From assembly GCF_900129505.1 (NCBI RefSeq), contig NZ_LT670818.1, positions 372,001-436,000 of the forward strand: a stretch of DNA of 64,000 bases, given 5' to 3'. The translations under genes were made by a program, and so were the position numbers. Under the pieces are notes generated by a model. It had not been told where the DNA came from. It searched no databases and worked only from the letters and a program-made list of their open reading frames with translations. This stretch comes from Bradyrhizobium erythrophlei. Lineage in GTDB: Bacteria; Pseudomonadota; Alphaproteobacteria; Rhizobiales; Xanthobacteraceae. Of the stretch, positions 35,348 to 44,705 are shown in pieces. The stretch's first letter is position 1; every line of letters starts with the position of its first letter.

Positions 35348-36643
35348 TTATATCCAGCTCTGAAACAGCATCAGCCGACCGAAGGTCGCCATCGACGTTC
35401 CGACAAAGGCGGCCGAGACCGGCAGCATCGCGGCAAAGCCGGCGAATGCGAACGCGACAAAGCCCCATAACAGCCAGCGCGGGCTGTTGCCGCGCCGCAA
35501 TGCATAGACCACCGCGAGCGAAGCCATCGTCGCGGCCGGCAGATAGTAATAGATGAATCCCAGCGTCCGCGGCAGCATCGCCCAGGCGAGCCAGGTCCCG
35601 AAATAAAACGCCAGGATCAGGAATGCATCGCGCCGGCGCGTCACGATCCAGTCGCGCAGGCAGACGCCAAGCGCAGCCAGCGCCGGCCACAGCACGAGCG
35701 GATTGCCGAGGAACACCACCGCCGCGATCCGGTCGTCGCCGATCTTGTCAAAGAGATACCAGACCGGCCGAATCAGCAGCGGCCAGCTCGGCCACGAACT
35801 CATATAGGTGTGGCCGGCGATCGCGGTCGTGGTGTTGTCGCCGAAGATCCGGCGCTGTGCTTCCCAGATATCGGGAACCGACAATCCATAGAGCGGCACG
35901 AAGCTCGCGAGATAGACGACCGCCGGCACGAGCACGAAGCAGGCGGCGAAATGATAGGATTTGAAATCCGGCCACAGGTCCGGCCGGTACCAGTCGAGTG
36001 CGTGACCGTCAGCGAACCGCGTGCGCCAGCTTTGCATCAGGCGGATCACGGCGACGATGACGATCGAGACGGCGAGCGCGAATACGCCGCTCCATTTGCA
36101 CGCGGCCGAGAGGCCAAAGTTCAAGCCTGCGAGCGCGAACATGAGATGCGGGCGCACCTGCCGGAAACCCTGCATGAACGCCGCAATCGCGAACAGGCTG
36201 AAGGCCAGGGCGAAAATATCCAGCATCGCAATCCGCGACTGCACGAACAGCATCTGGTTGAAAAAAGCGAGCAAGGCGGCTGCGATGGCCGGCCCTTGCG
36301 CCGCGAACAGCGCGAGGCCGCAGAGATACATCGCCACGATCGAAAGCGCGCCGAACAACACCGCTGGATAGCGCCAGCCCAGCGGCTCATCCCCGAGGGC
36401 GCGGATCGACAGCGCGATCAGCTGTTTTGCCAGTGGCGGATGCATCGGGTTGAGCATCGGCTGCGGCATCACCGGCTCGAGCATCTGGCGCGCGGCCGGC
36501 ACGTAGTGCACTTCGTCGAAATAGAATTTTTCCGGCGTGGTGACGCCGATCAGAAGCGCGAAATGCGCGGCGACAAATACGATTATGGCGATTGTGGCAT
36601 TGCGTGCCGCCGAAATGCTGGAAACAGACGGCGATTCGCGCAC
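35348..36643 (-). CDS. PMT-type (GT39) membrane mannosyltransferase-like protein
   Basis: 431 residues with about ten to eleven transmembrane helices. The first periplasmic loop has FYFDEVHYVPAARQML and NPMHPPLAKQLIALSI, the DE and HPPLAK motifs of the dolichyl-phosphate-mannose-protein mannosyltransferase (PMT) family, and MLPRTLGFIYYYLPA is a later hallmark. Such enzymes transfer a lipid-linked sugar to protein or other acceptors on the periplasmic side. The start is GTG with no strong ribosome-binding site. The sugar and the acceptor are unknown. Confidence 0.88.
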   Translation of the reverse strand: MRESPSVSSISAARNATIAIIVFVAAHFALLIGVTTPEKFYFDEVHYVPAARQMLEPVMPQPMLNPMHPPLAKQLIALSIRALGDEPLGWRYPAVLFGALSIVAMYLCGLALFAAQGPAIAAALLAFFNQMLFVQSRIAMLDIFALAFSLFAIAAFMQGFRQVRPHLMFALAGLNFGLSAACKWSGVFALAVSIVIVAVIRLMQSWRTRFADGHALDWYRPDLWPDFKSYHFAACFVLVPAVVYLASFVPLYGLSVPDIWEAQRRIFGDNTTTAIAGHTYMSSWPSWPLLIRPVWYLFDKIGDDRIAAVVFLGNPLVLWPALAALGVCLRDWIVTRRRDAFLILAFYFGTWLAWAMLPRTLGFIYYYLPAATMASLAVVYALRRGNSPRWLLWGFVAFAFAGFAAMLPVSAAFVGTSMATFGRLMLFQSWI

Positions 36644-36792
36644 GAACTTTCACTGCTGGATGGGCGTTGCAATCAATCGAGTATGGGCGGGTAAAACCCT
36701 TATGTCCATGCCTCGAACGCGCAGCCAGTCGGCAACACCATCCATGGCGGCGACGGACTGCGCATCAATTATTAACGCATTCCAGCGAGACG

Positions 36793-37281
36793 CTACGCCG
36801 CCGATTTGCCCTCATAGGCCCGCTTGAGGCCCGCGACATCGAGCTTCACCATCTGCAGCATGGCGGCCATCGCCCGCTGCGCGCCGGCAGGATCAGGGCC
36901 GCCGAGATATTGCACAAGCGCGGTCGGCGCAATCTGCCAGGACAGGCCGTAACGATCGCGGAGCCAGCCGCAGCGCGAGGCGTGGCCGCCACCGGCCAGT
37001 AGCGCGTCCCACAGCCGGTCCACTTCGGCCTGATCGACACAATCGATCTTGAAGGAGACCGCAGGGGTGTATTCGAACCGCGTACCGCCGTTGAGCGCCA
37101 TGAAGCGCTGCCCGGCCAGCGTGAATTCCACAACCAGGACCGAACCGGCCTTACCGCCGGGGCTGTCGATACTGTTCCTCTGTACCTTTTCGATCCGCGA
37201 ATCCGGCAGCAACGAAACATAGAAATTCGCGGCCTGTTCGGCCTCGCCGTCGAACCACAGGCAGGGGGAGATTTTGGACAT
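36793..37281 (-). CDS. VOC/PhnB-like glyoxalase-fold protein
   Basis: 162 residues of the PhnB/3-demethylubiquinone-9-methyltransferase-like branch of the vicinal-oxygen-chelate fold. It begins SKISPCLWFDGEAEQAANFYVSLLPDSRI and has the QIAPTAL block near residue 115. It contains one VOC module rather than two, and the exact chemistry is unknown. It is preceded by a large family E palindrome and stands alone on the minus strand. Confidence 0.85.
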   Translation of the reverse strand: MSKISPCLWFDGEAEQAANFYVSLLPDSRIEKVQRNSIDSPGGKAGSVLVVEFTLAGQRFMALNGGTRFEYTPAVSFKIDCVDQAEVDRLWDALLAGGGHASRCGWLRDRYGLSWQIAPTALVQYLGGPDPAGAQRAMAAMLQMVKLDVAGLKRAYEGKSAA

Positions 37282-37360
37282 GGTTGGGTTCCCTATTGAT
37301 GAGCTCGGGCGAAGGACGAACGGGGCGGCACCGATCCGACAACCGATGCAGATTTTTGTT

Positions 37361-37443
37361 CGTCATTCCGGGGCGACGCATGAGCGTCGAACCCGGAATC
37401 TCGAGATTCCGGGTTCGCGTCTTCGACGCGCCCCGGAATGACG
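37361..37443. repeat. Long palindromic repeat, family E
   Basis: The outer arms CGTCATTCCGGGGCG and CGCCCCGGAATGACG are exact complements. The inner arms AACCCGGAATCTC and GAGATTCCGGGTT meet at the centre, with a small GACGC/GCGTC pair in between. It could fold into one long hairpin on either strand. It lies between the alpha/beta hydrolase stop and the VOC start, so it may also act as a bidirectional terminator. Confidence 0.7.
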
Positions 37444-37448
37444 AAGGC

Positions 37449-38477
37449 TCACATCGCTATCGGGGCGGGCATACTCAGGAACGCGCGCGTCACGTGCCAG
37501 AACAATTGCCGGTTGGTCGCCAGCGTGACCGAATGCGCGGTGCCCGGCAGGATCACGAACTGCCGGTCGCCGTTCGGCAAGAGATTGAAGAATTCCTCGA
37601 GATCGGCGACGGTGGCGATCCCGTCATATTCGCCGCGCACCAGCAGCACCGGCGACAGCACCTTCTCGGGCTTCACCACCGGCAAATTGGCCGTCATGTC
37701 CAGATAAGTGCCGGTCGGCACCTGGTCGCCGAACTGCATCTCCGCATCCGCCAGCGCCTCCACCGCAGCCACCTCACTGGTGCCCGGCTTGTCGCGGGTG
37801 GCAATCGAGCGGATCATGTCGCGGTCGCGCTTGCGCATGTTGTGCGAGCGATAATAAGCGAGCTGCTCGGCGCGTTTTGTCAGGGTCGGCGATCCCTCGC
37901 CCTTGTAGGTGAAGGCGGCGAACACCAGCCGATCGGCACGGTCGGGCTGCGCCATCGCATAGGCGCCGGCGCGCAGCGCGCCGGAGGACTCGCCGAGGAA
38001 ATGGAATTTCTGCCGGCCGGTTTCGCGGGTGACGATTTCGGCCGCCGCCTTCAGGTCCTCGACTCCGCTGGCGATGTCGGCATTGCCGCTGGTGCGCCCC
38101 GACTTGCCGTAGTTCTCGTGATCCATGGTCCAGCAGTCGAAGCCGTAACGGGCGAACTCGTTCATGACCGAATATTCGCCGTGGCCGGGTACGGCGAGAT
38201 CGAACACCCGCGAGGAAACCGAGGAGCCGTGCACGAAGAAGATCACCGGCCGCGACGGTTCGCCGGGTTTCGGTGCCCCGAGCCGCTTGCGATACATCCA
38301 CAGCGGCACGTCGCCCTTGCTGGCCCAGTATTCGCTGCTCCAGATGTCGGCGCCGTCCACGGTAACGGCAGCGGCGGCGTGCGCGGGCAACGCGTTGGAG
38401 AGGCCTGCCGCGACAACACCGAGCCCCGCGCTCTTGATGACCGCGCGCCGCGGCAGCGGATGATCGAGACGTTTCAT
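37449..38477 (-). CDS. Exported alpha/beta hydrolase
   Basis: 342 residues from an ATG with GGAGGA five bases upstream. The N-terminus RRAVIKSAGLGVVAAGLSNALPAHA has a twin-Arg followed by a hydrophobic stretch, so Tat export is possible. The hydrolase core has VIFFVHGSSVSS (oxyanion region), the nucleophile elbow FLGESSGALRAG, an Asp in LLVRGEYDGIA and the His in PGTAHSVTL. The substrate is unknown; esters or lactones are usual. The cupin gene lies 55 bases upstream on the same strand, which suggests a two-gene unit. Confidence 0.85.
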   Translation of the reverse strand: MKRLDHPLPRRAVIKSAGLGVVAAGLSNALPAHAAAAVTVDGADIWSSEYWASKGDVPLWMYRKRLGAPKPGEPSRPVIFFVHGSSVSSRVFDLAVPGHGEYSVMNEFARYGFDCWTMDHENYGKSGRTSGNADIASGVEDLKAAAEIVTRETGRQKFHFLGESSGALRAGAYAMAQPDRADRLVFAAFTYKGEGSPTLTKRAEQLAYYRSHNMRKRDRDMIRSIATRDKPGTSEVAAVEALADAEMQFGDQVPTGTYLDMTANLPVVKPEKVLSPVLLVRGEYDGIATVADLEEFFNLLPNGDRQFVILPGTAHSVTLATNRQLFWHVTRAFLSMPAPIAM

Positions 38478-38532
38478 GGTTTCCTCCGAACCGCTTGCGA
38501 GGTGCAGAACGTTGCTGCATTCCTCCCGACGA

Positions 38533-39063
38533 CTACTTCGTCTCCGCCGGATCGCGGTGCACGGGATCGATCCACAGCACGGTCTCCGGCCTTTCCACCG
38601 GCTCGATGTCGAGATTGATCGCAACCGCCTGGCCGTCGCTGCGCACCAGCACGCATTCCAGCACCTCGTCGCGGCTGGCGTTGATCTCCTGGTGCGGCAC
38701 GTACGGCGGAACGAAGATGAAATCGCCGGGCCCCGCTTCCGCGGTGAATTGCAGATGCTCGCCCCAGCGCATCCGCGCCTTGCCCTTCACGACATAGATG
38801 ATGCTTTCGAGGTGGCCGTGATGATGCGCGCCGGTCTTGGCGTCGGGCTTGATGGTCACGGTACCGGCCCACAATTTCTGCGCGCCGGCGCGAGCAAAAT
38901 TGATCGCGGCCTTGCGGTCCATGCCGGGCGTCGAGGGCACGTTGGGATCGAGCTGGTTGCCGGGAATAACGCGGACGCCATCATGCTTCCAGCGCTCGGC
39001 GTCGCCGTGGTCATGACCGGCGTGGGAATGGCCGGCATCGGGGTGATCGTGAGAGCCCGTCAT
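38533..39063 (-). CDS. Cupin-domain protein with His-rich N-terminus
   Basis: 176 residues. The first 30 residues are His/Asp-rich (GSHDHPDAGHSHAGHDHGDAERWKH), a likely metal-binding segment. One cupin barrel follows, with the metal motif GAHHHGHLESIIYVVKGKARMRW and a second His region FVPPYVPHQEIN. This could be a dioxygenase-like or storage enzyme; the specific reaction is not evident. The start at MTGSHDH is chosen because the upstream extension lacks coding character. It may be co-transcribed with the hydrolase downstream. Confidence 0.8.
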   Translation of the reverse strand: MTGSHDHPDAGHSHAGHDHGDAERWKHDGVRVIPGNQLDPNVPSTPGMDRKAAINFARAGAQKLWAGTVTIKPDAKTGAHHHGHLESIIYVVKGKARMRWGEHLQFTAEAGPGDFIFVPPYVPHQEINASRDEVLECVLVRSDGQAVAINLDIEPVERPETVLWIDPVHRDPAETK

Positions 39064-39170
39064 CGTGTCTCGCTTTCGCACAAATGGTTCCGCGAACGGT
39101 ACCGAAAACCGCGCGCGCAATCCATAGTCAAGAGAACTTCTCGCGCGGCCGTGACTTGCCCTGAAATGCA

Positions 39171-39203
39171 AAGACCGGCCCTTCGGGCCGGTCTTTTTGT
39201 TTG
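39171..39203 (+). terminator. Strong intrinsic terminator, plus orientation, with no plus-strand gene upstream
   Basis: A perfect 11-bp stem AAGACCGGCCC / GGGCCGGTCTT with a TTC loop, then TTTGTTTGTTT on the plus strand. On the minus strand it is followed only by GCATTTC. The nearest annotated plus-strand gene upstream is more than 3.8 kb away, so either it ends an unannotated transcript or it acts weakly for the FKBP gene on the minus strand. Confidence 0.65.
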
Positions 39204-39229
39204 TTTATGAACATCGCCGCACTTGCATC

Positions 39230-39363
39230 CGCCGTCATGGTCGGGCTCGTCCCGGCCATCCACGTCTCTTTCTCTGATCAAAAGCAAAGAAGTGGACGCC
39301 CGGCACCGCAGACGAGTTTATGCAGTCTGCGAAGAAACAGACTGCTATGGCCAGGCATGACGA
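39230..39363. repeat. Intergenic repeat-like element, family G
   Basis: Blocks CCGTCATGGTCGGGCTCGTC, CCCGGCCATCCACGTCTTTC and TATGGCCAGGCATGACGA resemble inverted-repeat elements common between Rhizobiales genes. AGCAAAGAAGTGG and a GCAGTCTGCGAAGAAACAGACTGC hairpin lie inside. There is one copy here, so repeat status is inferred from form. Confidence 0.45.
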
Positions 39364-39381
39364 AATCTGATGGTCAGCGAC

Positions 39382-39846
39382 CTACTTCACCGCCAGCAGT
39401 TCGACGTCGAAGATCAGCGTCGCATTCGGCGGGATCGCGCCGCCGGCGCCGCGGGCGCCGTAGCCGAGCGCGGGCGGAATGATCAGAGTGCGCTTGCCGC
39501 CGACCTTCATGGTGGCGACGCCCTCGTCCCAGCCCGCGATCACGCGGTGCTGCCCGATCGGGAATTCGAACGGCTCGTTGCGGTCGACCGACGAATCGAA
39601 CTTCTTGCCCTTCTTGCCGTCCTCGTAAAGCCAGCCGGTGTAATGCATGACGCAGGTCTGGCCGGGTTTTGGCGAGGCGCCGGTGCCGACGGTGGTATCG
39701 ATAATCTGCAAGCCTGAAGCTGTGGTCATGGTTTTTCCTGCGGTCTGAGCCGCTGCTATGGTCGGTACACAGGCCAATGGCGCGGCCACGACCATCATCG
39801 CAATCGCGGCCAGCATTGGGATTCTTGCATGCTTGAAACGTCGCAT
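39382..39846 (-). CDS. FKBP-type peptidyl-prolyl isomerase, exported
   Basis: 154 residues with a signal peptide (cleavage probably near ACVPTIAAA). One FKBP domain follows, with VGTGASPKPGQTCVMHYTGWLYEDG and VIAGWDEGVATMKVGGKRTLIIPPALGYG, containing the aromatic binding-pocket residues (Tyr, Phe, Trp, Tyr). It catalyses cis-trans isomerisation of prolyl bonds during folding in the periplasm. The start has GGAAGG upstream. It is a stand-alone gene. Confidence 0.9.
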   Translation of the reverse strand: MRRFKHARIPMLAAIAMMVVAAPLACVPTIAAAQTAGKTMTTASGLQIIDTTVGTGASPKPGQTCVMHYTGWLYEDGKKGKKFDSSVDRNEPFEFPIGQHRVIAGWDEGVATMKVGGKRTLIIPPALGYGARGAGGAIPPNATLIFDVELLAVK

Positions 39847-39929
39847 CTTTGAGCACCTTCCGTTGACGGATCGGAAGCGTGTCTAGCGCAATGAGAGCGG
39901 CGATGAAAGCCCGTCGCCGGAATGAGGCG

Positions 39930-40766
39930 TCACGCCGCCCTGGAGACCTGATCCGCTTCCGAAACCACTTCCCCGGTGATGACGGAAAACTTCACGAGCT
40001 GCGCCGGACCGAAATTGGTCGAGATCGCGACGTCAGCCGCATCGCGGCCGCGCGCCATGACGATGCGGCCGATCCGTGGATGGTTGTGGCGTGCATCGAA
40101 AGTGAACCAGCGTCCGTCGAGATAGACCTCGAACCAGGCGCTGAAATCCATCGGCGCGGGATCGACAGGCACGCCGATATCGCCGAGATAGCCGGTGCAG
40201 TAACGCGCTGGAATATTCATGCAGCGGCACAGCGTGACGGCGAGATGCGCGAAGTCGCGGCACACGCCGATACGCTCCTCGTGGCCCTCGGACGCGGTAC
40301 GATCGCTGCGCGCGTGATGGTAGCCGAAGCAGATCCGGTCATGGGCATAATCGCAGATCGCCTGTACCCGCTGCCAGCCCGGCGCAATGCCCGCGAACAA
40401 CGACCAGGCCAGGCTGGACAATTTCTCGGTGTCGCAATAACGGCTTGCCAGCAGATAGATCAGCGCGTCGTCGGGAAGTTCGCCGACATCGAGTTGTCTC
40501 GCATCGGGCGCGACCTCATCGGGCAGGCCGCTGTCCCCGATCAGAAAATCATTGCGGATCTCGACCAGGCCGGGCGGCGCGACGATTCGAGTGCAGGTAT
40601 TGCCGAACATGTCGACATAGTCTCGCGCGGCAAGCTCCGGCGAGAATTCGATCCGGTGCTCGCTCAGGAGATCGCCCAGCCGCGCCGGCTCAATGCTGAG
40701 CATCAGGACCATCGGGGTTTCCTGGAAGCACTGGAAGGCGATGTCGTAACCGGCACGGATTTGCAC
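39930..40766 (-). CDS. Transglutaminase-like family protein
   Basis: 278 residues from a GTG with GGAGAT seven bases upstream. An N-terminal beta-sandwich-like region leads to a transglutaminase core with the Cys motif HEERIGVCRDFAHLAVTLCR (C169) and, downstream, DFSAWFEVYLDGRWFTFDARHNHP. In most family members a His precedes Ala-Trp; here it is Ser209 in SAW, while the later Asp (D224) is kept. It may still be a cysteine protease or peptidase or may lack activity. There is no signal peptide. Its role is unknown. Confidence 0.8.
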   Translation of the reverse strand: MQIRAGYDIAFQCFQETPMVLMLSIEPARLGDLLSEHRIEFSPELAARDYVDMFGNTCTRIVAPPGLVEIRNDFLIGDSGLPDEVAPDARQLDVGELPDDALIYLLASRYCDTEKLSSLAWSLFAGIAPGWQRVQAICDYAHDRICFGYHHARSDRTASEGHEERIGVCRDFAHLAVTLCRCMNIPARYCTGYLGDIGVPVDPAPMDFSAWFEVYLDGRWFTFDARHNHPRIGRIVMARGRDAADVAISTNFGPAQLVKFSVITGEVVSEADQVSRAA

Positions 40767-40944
40767 GTGGTATCTCCATGAGAAACTAAATTGCGGCGAA
40801 ATAAGCCGGAAATGCAGCGTTCGTTCCCGCTAAAAGCCTGATCCTGATGCGGAAATTTCAGGCAATACAGGGCCGCTTCACTTGGTCGTCAGCGAACCCG
40901 ATTGGTTCAAGCGCTTGCGTCGCGCGCGATGCCGTGACGATCCC

Positions 40945-41154
40945 TCAGGCCCTCACCGGCGCATGGTAGATTTCCGAACCGGCCTCATCGACCACCACTA
41001 CCGCGCGAGGCTCGCTGTCACCAGCGAGGTCGATGGCGATCTGTCGGGCGATCAGGTCGGCGGTTCTCCTGGCGTCATGCTCGCTGTCGCAATCCAGTCC
41101 GACCGGATCTTCGAGCCGGACTCGGTCGGCAATATCAAAATGAAAAATCGGCAT
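40945..41154 (-). CDS. Small DUF6894-like protein
   Basis: 69 residues from an ATG with GGAGG eight bases upstream. The N-terminal FHFDIADRVRLEDPVGLDCDSEHDARRTADLIARQIAIDL follows the small DUF6894 pattern I know from Bradyrhizobium (FDI...D..G.....A...A..EA). The C-terminus VVVVDEAGSEIYHAPV is beta-rich. The function is not known. About 180 gene-free bases separate it from the transglutaminase-like gene. Confidence 0.65.
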   Translation of the reverse strand: MPIFHFDIADRVRLEDPVGLDCDSEHDARRTADLIARQIAIDLAGDSEPRAVVVVDEAGSEIYHAPVRA

Positions 41155-41275
41155 TTTTCTCATCCTCCGAAAGGTCAATGCCCGGAGGGGAAGTGCGTTC
41201 CGGAATGAACGCGTTGTTAGAGATGGAAATCGCCGATTGCGCGGCGGTTCCATCGGGCCGCGTGCGCAACCGGGC

Positions 41276-42862
41276 TCAATAGCCCAGCGCGCAGCCGTCC
41301 TTGCGTGGATCGGAGCCGCCGGTGAGCGTGCCCTTGTCCCAGTCGATCCAGATCGCCTGGCCGCCGCCGAGCGGGCCGACCACGTTGGTGGTCTGGTGCC
41401 CAAGCTTCTTCAGCCCCTCGACGATCGCGGCGGGCACGCCGTCCTCGAGCTGATAGACGCCCTCGTAATGCAGGCCGCGCGGCATATCGATGGCCTCCTG
41501 CACGTCGCAACCATAGTCGAGCATGTTGGTCAGCACATGCACCTGCCCGACCGGCTGATACTGCCCGCCCATCACCCCGAATGGCATTTGCGCGCGACCA
41601 TTTTTGGTGACGAGGCTCGGAATGATCGTGTGCAAGGGCCGCTTGCCCGGTGCGATGCAATTGGGATGGCCGGGCTGAATACGGAACCCGCCCCCGCGGT
41701 TTTGCAGGAGCACCCCGGTCTTGTCGGAGACGATCGCGGAACCGAAGGAATGCGCGATCGAATTGATGAACGAACAGACGTTGCGGTCCTTGTCGACCAC
41801 GGTGATGTAGATCGTCGAGGGATTCATCGGCGGCGCCACGTTCGGCAGATCGCGCAAGCCGTCCATCCTGATCTTGCCGGCATGTTCCTCGGCGAATTCG
41901 GGGGTCAGGATCCTCGCCACGTCGACATTGACGTAAGCGGGATCGCCGATGTGCTGCTCGCGCATCATGTAGGCGGCCCGCGCCGCCTCGGCCTCGAGAT
42001 GGAACCGCTCGACGCTGAGCGCCGGGAACCTGGTCAGGTCGAAGCGCGACAGGATATTGAGCATCACCAGCATGGTGATGCCCGGGCCGTTCGGCGGGCA
42101 CTGCCAGACGTCGTGGCCCTTATAGATGGTGCCGATCGGGGAAGTGGTCTCGGTGGTATGGCCTTCGAAATCGTCCAGCGTGTGCAGTCCGCCGATCCCG
42201 CGCAGGGTCTCGACCATGTCCTCGGCGATGGCGCCCTTGTAGAATGCGTCGCGGCCATCCCTAGCGATGGCGCGCAGCGTCTTGCCGAGCTCGGGTTGCC
42301 GGATCACGTCGCCGGCGACCGCGGGCTTGCCGTGCGGCAGCAGATAGCGCTCGGTGTTGGTGCCCGTCTTCAGTTTTTCGAACTGGTTCTTCCAGTCGAA
42401 GGCGATGCGGGGGGCAACGACGTAGCCCTCTTCCGCGGCCTTGATCGCCGGCTGCAACAGGGTGTCGAACCCGAGCTTGCCGTGATCGCGCAGGATGGTC
42501 GCCCAGGCGTCGACCGCGCCGGGAATGGAGACCGCGTGTGCCGAGGTCAGGGGGATCGAGTGCATGTTGCGCTCGAGATACCATCCCGCTGTCGCGGCCT
42601 TCGGCGCGCGGCCCGAGCCGTTATAGGCAACGATCTTGCCCTCGCCCCTCGGCTGCAGCAGCGCGAAGCAGTCGCCGCCGATCCCGGTGGACTGGGGCTC
42701 GATCACGGCCAAGAGCGCGCTGCCCGCCACCGCGGCGTCGGCGGCGGTGCCGCCGGCCCGCATCACCTCGATCGCCGTCAGCGCTGCAAGAGGATGGGAC
42801 GTCGCCACCATCGCGTTCTGGGCGTGGACCGTCGACCGGCCGGCGAGATGGAAATTCCTCAT
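41276..42862 (-). CDS. ggt: Gamma-glutamyltransferase family protein
   Basis: 528 residues of the Ntn-hydrolase GGT family. The N-terminal AALTAIEVMRAGGTAADAAVAGSALLAVIEP and TGIGGDCFALL are typical. The self-cleavage/nucleophile Thr lies in NPSTIYITVVDKDRNVCSFINS. PLGGGQAIWIDWDKGTLTGGSDPRKDG at the end is also typical. It hydrolyses or transfers the gamma-glutamyl group of glutathione and related compounds. No signal peptide is evident, so a cytoplasmic acylase-like role is possible. It is divergent from trhO. Confidence 0.88.
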   Translation of the reverse strand: MRNFHLAGRSTVHAQNAMVATSHPLAALTAIEVMRAGGTAADAAVAGSALLAVIEPQSTGIGGDCFALLQPRGEGKIVAYNGSGRAPKAATAGWYLERNMHSIPLTSAHAVSIPGAVDAWATILRDHGKLGFDTLLQPAIKAAEEGYVVAPRIAFDWKNQFEKLKTGTNTERYLLPHGKPAVAGDVIRQPELGKTLRAIARDGRDAFYKGAIAEDMVETLRGIGGLHTLDDFEGHTTETTSPIGTIYKGHDVWQCPPNGPGITMLVMLNILSRFDLTRFPALSVERFHLEAEAARAAYMMREQHIGDPAYVNVDVARILTPEFAEEHAGKIRMDGLRDLPNVAPPMNPSTIYITVVDKDRNVCSFINSIAHSFGSAIVSDKTGVLLQNRGGGFRIQPGHPNCIAPGKRPLHTIIPSLVTKNGRAQMPFGVMGGQYQPVGQVHVLTNMLDYGCDVQEAIDMPRGLHYEGVYQLEDGVPAAIVEGLKKLGHQTTNVVGPLGGGQAIWIDWDKGTLTGGSDPRKDGCALGY

Positions 42863-43021
42863 GCCAAATAGCTCACTTTTCCGTTTTAGCTTTATCGTTC
42901 GGGCTCGGATTTACATGGCATATTCATCCGGCCATGAGCAATGGTCCGGACTGCATAACACCCCATTAACGGCTTCGTTTTGCGGGTTTCCCGATCCGGC
43001 CCCTCCTGATAAACCGACGCG

Positions 43022-43774
43022 ATGACGTACCGGGTCGCCGCATTCTATCAATTCGCCCCGCTGCCCGATTTTCGGGAGCTGCGCGAGCCGTTGCGTGCGC
43101 TTTGCGCCGGCCTGAAGTTGAAGGGCAGCGTGCTGCTGGCGCATGAGGGGATCAACGGCACCCTGGCAGGCGAGGCCGGCGCCATCGGCGAGTTGGCCGG
43201 CGAATTGCGCGACGGCGCCCTGTTCGGCGGCCGGCTCGACAATCTCGAACTGAAGTTTTCTCAGGCCCAGGCGATGCCGTTTCAGCGCCTGAAAATCCGC
43301 CTGAAAAAGGAGATCGTCACCCTCGGCACAACCGAGGCCGACCCGACCCGGCAGGTCGGCATCTATGTCGATCCCGTCGACTGGAACGAGCTGATCGCAG
43401 CTCCCGATACGCTTCTGATCGATACCCGCAACGCCTTCGAGGTCGCGCTGGGGACATTCGCCGGTGCCGTCGATCCCGGCATCAGGAGCTTCGGCCAATT
43501 CAAGGAATTCGCCGCACGCCATCTCGATCCCGCAAAGCACCGGCGGATCGCCATGTTCTGCACCGGCGGCATCCGCTGCGAAAAGGCATCGAGCTATCTG
43601 CTGTCGCGCGGCTTCACCGAGGTCTACCACCTCAAGGGCGGCATCCTGAAATATCTGGAAGGCGTGCCGGAGGCCGACAGCCGCTGGCGCGGCGAATGTT
43701 TTGTGTTCGACGAGCGCGTCTCGCTCGGCCAGGGTCTGCGGGAGCGGCAAGAGGAACAGCAATCCGATGAGTGA
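43022..43774 (+). CDS. trhO: tRNA uridine(34) hydroxylase, rhodanese-fold (TrhO/YceA)
   Basis: 250 residues, slightly shorter than E. coli YceA. An N-terminal acylphosphatase-like domain (VLLAHEGINGTLAG) is followed by a rhodanese domain with the active-site loop MFCTGGIRCEKASSYLLSRG (C180, C186). Family members hydroxylate U34 of some tRNAs to ho5U, using oxygen. The slyX-type gene overlaps its end by eight bases, so the two are co-transcribed. Confidence 0.9.
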   Translation: MTYRVAAFYQFAPLPDFRELREPLRALCAGLKLKGSVLLAHEGINGTLAGEAGAIGELAGELRDGALFGGRLDNLELKFSQAQAMPFQRLKIRLKKEIVTLGTTEADPTRQVGIYVDPVDWNELIAAPDTLLIDTRNAFEVALGTFAGAVDPGIRSFGQFKEFAARHLDPAKHRRIAMFCTGGIRCEKASSYLLSRGFTEVYHLKGGILKYLEGVPEADSRWRGECFVFDERVSLGQGLRERQEEQQSDE

Positions 43775-43982
43775 CGATAAGACGCTCAGCGACCGCATCG
43801 ATGCGCTCGAGTCCAAGCTGATGTTTCAGGACGAAGCCATCGAGACGCTGAACAAGACCATCACCGAGCAATGGCTAAAGATCGACGCGCTGACGCGCCA
43901 GGTATTGTCTTTGAGTGACCGCCTGCAGGAGGCCGAGGCGAACACGCCGGGCGCCGCGAACGAACCGCCGCCGCATTACTGA
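43767..43982 (+). CDS. slyX: SlyX family protein
   Basis: 71 residues. The heptad pattern over residues ~8-50 (LSDRIDALESKLMFQDEAIETLNKTITEQWLKIDALTRQVLSL) is a coiled coil, followed by a Pro-rich tail (EPPPHY) as in SlyX. It begins inside the end of trhO, so it is translationally coupled. The function of SlyX is not known. A small minus-strand gene converges with it. Confidence 0.85.
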   Translation: MSDDKTLSDRIDALESKLMFQDEAIETLNKTITEQWLKIDALTRQVLSLSDRLQEAEANTPGAANEPPPHY

Positions 43983-44008
43983 AGATTGAAGATGGCCCGT
44001 TCGCCGGA

Positions 44009-44705
<697 letters not shown>

